DNA of 7,580 bases from the NCBI GenBank assembly GCA_029260155.1, contig JAJDDU010000163.1, forward strand, positions 1 to 7,580, written 5' to 3'. Both the position numbers and the translations under genes were made by a program. A model generated the notes under the pieces. It worked only from the letters and a program-made list of their open reading frames with translations, was not told where the DNA came from and searched no databases. Shown piece after piece: positions 5,439-7,580 of this stretch; the first letter of the stretch is position 1, and every line of letters starts with the position of its first letter. The stretch comes from Phycisphaerae bacterium. GTDB lineage: Bacteria; Planctomycetota; Phycisphaerae; UBA1845.

Positions 5439-7580
5439 ATGATCGCCAAGATTATTGAATACTGCTGCCGTAACCGGATGCTAGTCCTGCTATTCACCGG
5501 GTTTGTTGTGCTCGGCGGCGTCTGGACGATATTCAACATCCGTCTTGACGCCATACCGGACCTCTCCGACGTTCAGGTGATCATCTTCACGGAGTACCCC
5601 GGTCAAGCGCCGCAGGTCGTCGAGGACCAGGTCACGTATCCGCTAACGACTTCGATGCTGGCAGTGCCGTATGCCAAGGTCGTGCGCGGATACTCCTTTT
5701 TCGGCATTTCGTTCGTCTATGTCATTTTTGAGGACGGCACGGACATGTACTGGGCGCGGTCGCGCGTTCTGGAATATCTAAACTATGTCGCAGCCCGTCT
5801 GCCGAAGGGAATCACGCCACAACTGGGCCCGGACGCGACCGGTGTCGGTTGGGCTTACGAGTATTCGGTGCGCAACGGCTACTACTGCCCGCATCACGTG
5901 AACGGCATGTATCGTCATCCAGACGATCCGGATCAATGGTACGGCACGCTTCAAGAATCGCCGGAGCACCTGCGCGAGGATCTTGAGCGCGTGCGCATGT
6001 TCGAGCACGGCGGCATCTGTCCGTGGGACGGCGAAACACAACTGATACACGCTGAATACGACCTATCGGAGCTGCGTAGTCTGCAAGACTGGTACCTGCG
6101 TTACGAGCTGACCACCGTCAACGGTGTGTCCGAAGTCGCCAGCATCGGCGGGTTCGTCCGTCAATACCAAGTCGTCGTCGCCCCGGACCGTCTCTTGGCG
6201 TACGGCATTCCGCTCAGTACGGTCAAGATGGCCATCAAGATGTCCAACAACGAGGTGGGCGGCCGCGTGCTCGAAATGTCCGAGACGGAATACATGGTGC
6301 GCGGACGCGGATACCTGGCCGCGCTGTCAGAGGAACAAGTGCGACAAGCACAGGACAAGGGCGAGCTGCTCAGCCGCACGCGATCTCGGCAGGGAATCGA
6401 AGACCTCAAACGGATCGTCATTCGCGCCACGCCCACCGGCACGCCGATCTATCTGAGGGACATTGCCGACGTTCAACTCGGGCCGGAGCTGCGACGCGGG
6501 ATCGCCGAGTCTGAGGGAGAAGGCGAGGTCGTCGGCGGAATTGTGGTCATGCGCTTCGGCGAAAACGCACTGCAGGTCATCCGCGATACCAAGCGCAAGC
6601 TAGACGATCTGAAGCAGGGGCTTCCTGCCGGGGTGGACATCGTAGCGGAGTACGACCGCTCCGCGCTTATCGAGCGCGCCGTCGATAACCTCACTGAGAA
6701 ACTCTTCGAGGAGATGGTAGTCGTCGCGATCGTCTGCGCGATCTTCCTGCTTCACCTGCGTAGCAGCTTGGTGGCCATCTTCGTGATTCCCACATCTGTC
6801 TTGGCCAGCCTCATCATCATGCAAATCATGGGGCTCAACGCGAACATCATGAGCTTGGGCGGAATCGCTATCGCCATTGGGGCCATGGTCGACAGTTCGA
6901 TCGTCATGGTCGAGAACGCCCACAAGCACTACGAACGCGACAAGGGAAAGAAGCCACACGCCGAGATCATCATCGACGCAGCCAAAGAGGTCGGGCCAAC
7001 ACTCTTTTTCTCACTGCTGATCATTACCGTCAGCTTTGTGCCGATCTTCGTGCTCGGCGAGCAGAGCGGGCGATTGTTCAAGCCATTGGCCTACACCAAG
7101 ACGTTCTGTATGGGGGCGTCGGCATTCTTCGCGATCACCATTGTGCCGATCCTGATGATCTACTTCATCCGCGGGCGCATCCCCAGCGAGCAGGCCAACC
7201 CCATCAGTCGACTGCTGCAGCGCGTCTACGAACCGTTCTTCCGGGTGGCAATGAAGGGCAAGTATCTCACACTCTTCATCGCAGCGCTGCTAGTAGCCAG
7301 CGCGATTCTCCCACTGCAAGAGTACATCTTTGGGCGGCAGGTCATCGGAGAGAAGTTCCCGGCACTCAAACTGTCCAGCCAACTGGGCAGTGAATTCATG
7401 CCGCCGCTCGACGAGGGCGACCTGCTGTACATGCCGACGACCGACCCAGGGATCAGCGTGACCAAGGCACGCGAACTGCTCCAGCAAACGGATGCACTCA
7501 TCGCGAGCTTCCCCGAAGTACACCACGTGTTCGGCAAGGTCGGTCGCGCCGAGACCGCTACAGATCCTGCCCCTTTGAGC
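5439..7580 (+). CDS. cusA: CusA-type heavy-metal RND efflux pump (partial, C-terminus off the window)
   Basis: 714 codons are visible without a stop; full CusA proteins are about 1,040-1,050 residues. It is the proton-driven inner-membrane pump of the system. Seen: TM1 at about 13-32; the family block LDAIPDLSDVQVIIFTEYPG; LRSLQDWYLRYELTTVNGV and NNEVGGRVLEMSETEYMVRG in the porter region; VVGGIVVMRFGENAL; TM2-TM4, with the proton-relay segment AIGAMVD485SSIVMVE492N; and EGDLLYM665P, where the Met probably corresponds to a Cu(I) ligand in E. coli CusA (from memory). The AIGAMVD form of TM4 marks the monovalent Cu/Ag (CusA) class; divalent CzcA types usually carry DFG...DGA. Three stretches exceed the E. 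coli protein: about 145-207 (with CPHH and HxxxC), 294-319 and 628-648. The gene starts 34 bases after cusB with no clear Shine-Dalgarno, probably on the same transcript. The reading frame is intact throughout. Confidence 0.95.
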   Translation, partial: MIAKIIEYCCRNRMLVLLFTGFVVLGGVWTIFNIRLDAIPDLSDVQVIIFTEYPGQAPQVVEDQVTYPLTTSMLAVPYAKVVRGYSFFGISFVYVIFEDGTDMYWARSRVLEYLNYVAARLPKGITPQLGPDATGVGWAYEYSVRNGYYCPHHVNGMYRHPDDPDQWYGTLQESPEHLREDLERVRMFEHGGICPWDGETQLIHAEYDLSELRSLQDWYLRYELTTVNGVSEVASIGGFVRQYQVVVAPDRLLAYGIPLSTVKMAIKMSNNEVGGRVLEMSETEYMVRGRGYLAALSEEQVRQAQDKGELLSRTRSRQGIEDLKRIVIRATPTGTPIYLRDIADVQLGPELRRGIAESEGEGEVVGGIVVMRFGENALQVIRDTKRKLDDLKQGLPAGVDIVAEYDRSALIERAVDNLTEKLFEEMVVVAIVCAIFLLHLRSSLVAIFVIPTSVLASLIIMQIMGLNANIMSLGGIAIAIGAMVDSSIVMVENAHKHYERDKGKKPHAEIIIDAAKEVGPTLFFSLLIITVSFVPIFVLGEQSGRLFKPLAYTKTFCMGASAFFAITIVPILMIYFIRGRIPSEQANPISRLLQRVYEPFFRVAMKGKYLTLFIAALLVASAILPLQEYIFGRQVIGEKFPALKLSSQLGSEFMPPLDEGDLLYMPTTDPGISVTKARELLQQTDALIASFPEVHHVFGKVGRAETATDPAPLS

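Noticed and set aside
5439..7580. Divalent-metal CzcA/CnrA assignment for the pump
   Set aside because: TM4 reads AIGAMVDSSIVMVEN as in CusA, lacking the DFG...DGA pattern typical of divalent pumps, and the adaptor is Met-motif-rich CusB type.

Overview
The window holds a heavy-metal (most likely Cu(I)/Ag(I)) efflux operon of the CusCBA/HME-RND type. It is read rightward and is flanked on its left by a divergently transcribed ECF sigma factor and zinc-finger anti-sigma pair. No rRNA, tRNA, mobile element or CRISPR array is visible. The organism is a diderm bacterium, because a three-part efflux system spans both membranes. The fairly high GC, the Cys-rich adaptor ending in a DUF3347 domain and the ECF/zf-HC2 pair would suit Planctomycetota or a related group. 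That placement is inference, as the window has no taxonomic marker gene.

Layout. Positions 1-270 (minus) encode the N-terminal 90 residues of an anti-sigma factor with an HxxxCxxC zinc-binding motif; the gene runs off the left edge. Positions 361-903 (minus) encode an ECF sigma-70 factor, upstream of the anti-sigma gene on the same strand. Positions 904-1151 are a divergent intergenic region with candidate promoter elements. Positions 1152-2618 (plus) encode a CusC/TolC-family outer-membrane factor with a lipoprotein-type signal. Positions 2615-5404 (plus) overlap it by 4 bases and encode an unusually long CusB-type membrane fusion protein of 929 residues. Positions 5439-7580 (plus) encode the first 714 residues of a CusA-type RND pump, cut off by the right edge.

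How the parts work together. The CusA trimer in the inner membrane would take metal from the periplasm, the CusB-like adaptor would bridge it to the outer-membrane channel and probably deliver metal, and the CusC-like channel would release it outside. The sigma/anti-sigma pair is a plausible envelope- or metal-stress switch for the operon, but this rests on gene adjacency only.

Most unusual content. The adaptor carries two metal-binding motifs at its N-terminus, then six more Cys-rich C-x(n)-CxxC units in tandem between the adaptor core and a C-terminal DUF3347. The middle units have lost the Met ligands. The CusA-like pump has an extra stretch of about 54 residues with C-P-H-H and HxxxC motifs in its first periplasmic (porter) region, plus two smaller insertions. 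These may be matching changes to the metal relay of an otherwise familiar pump.
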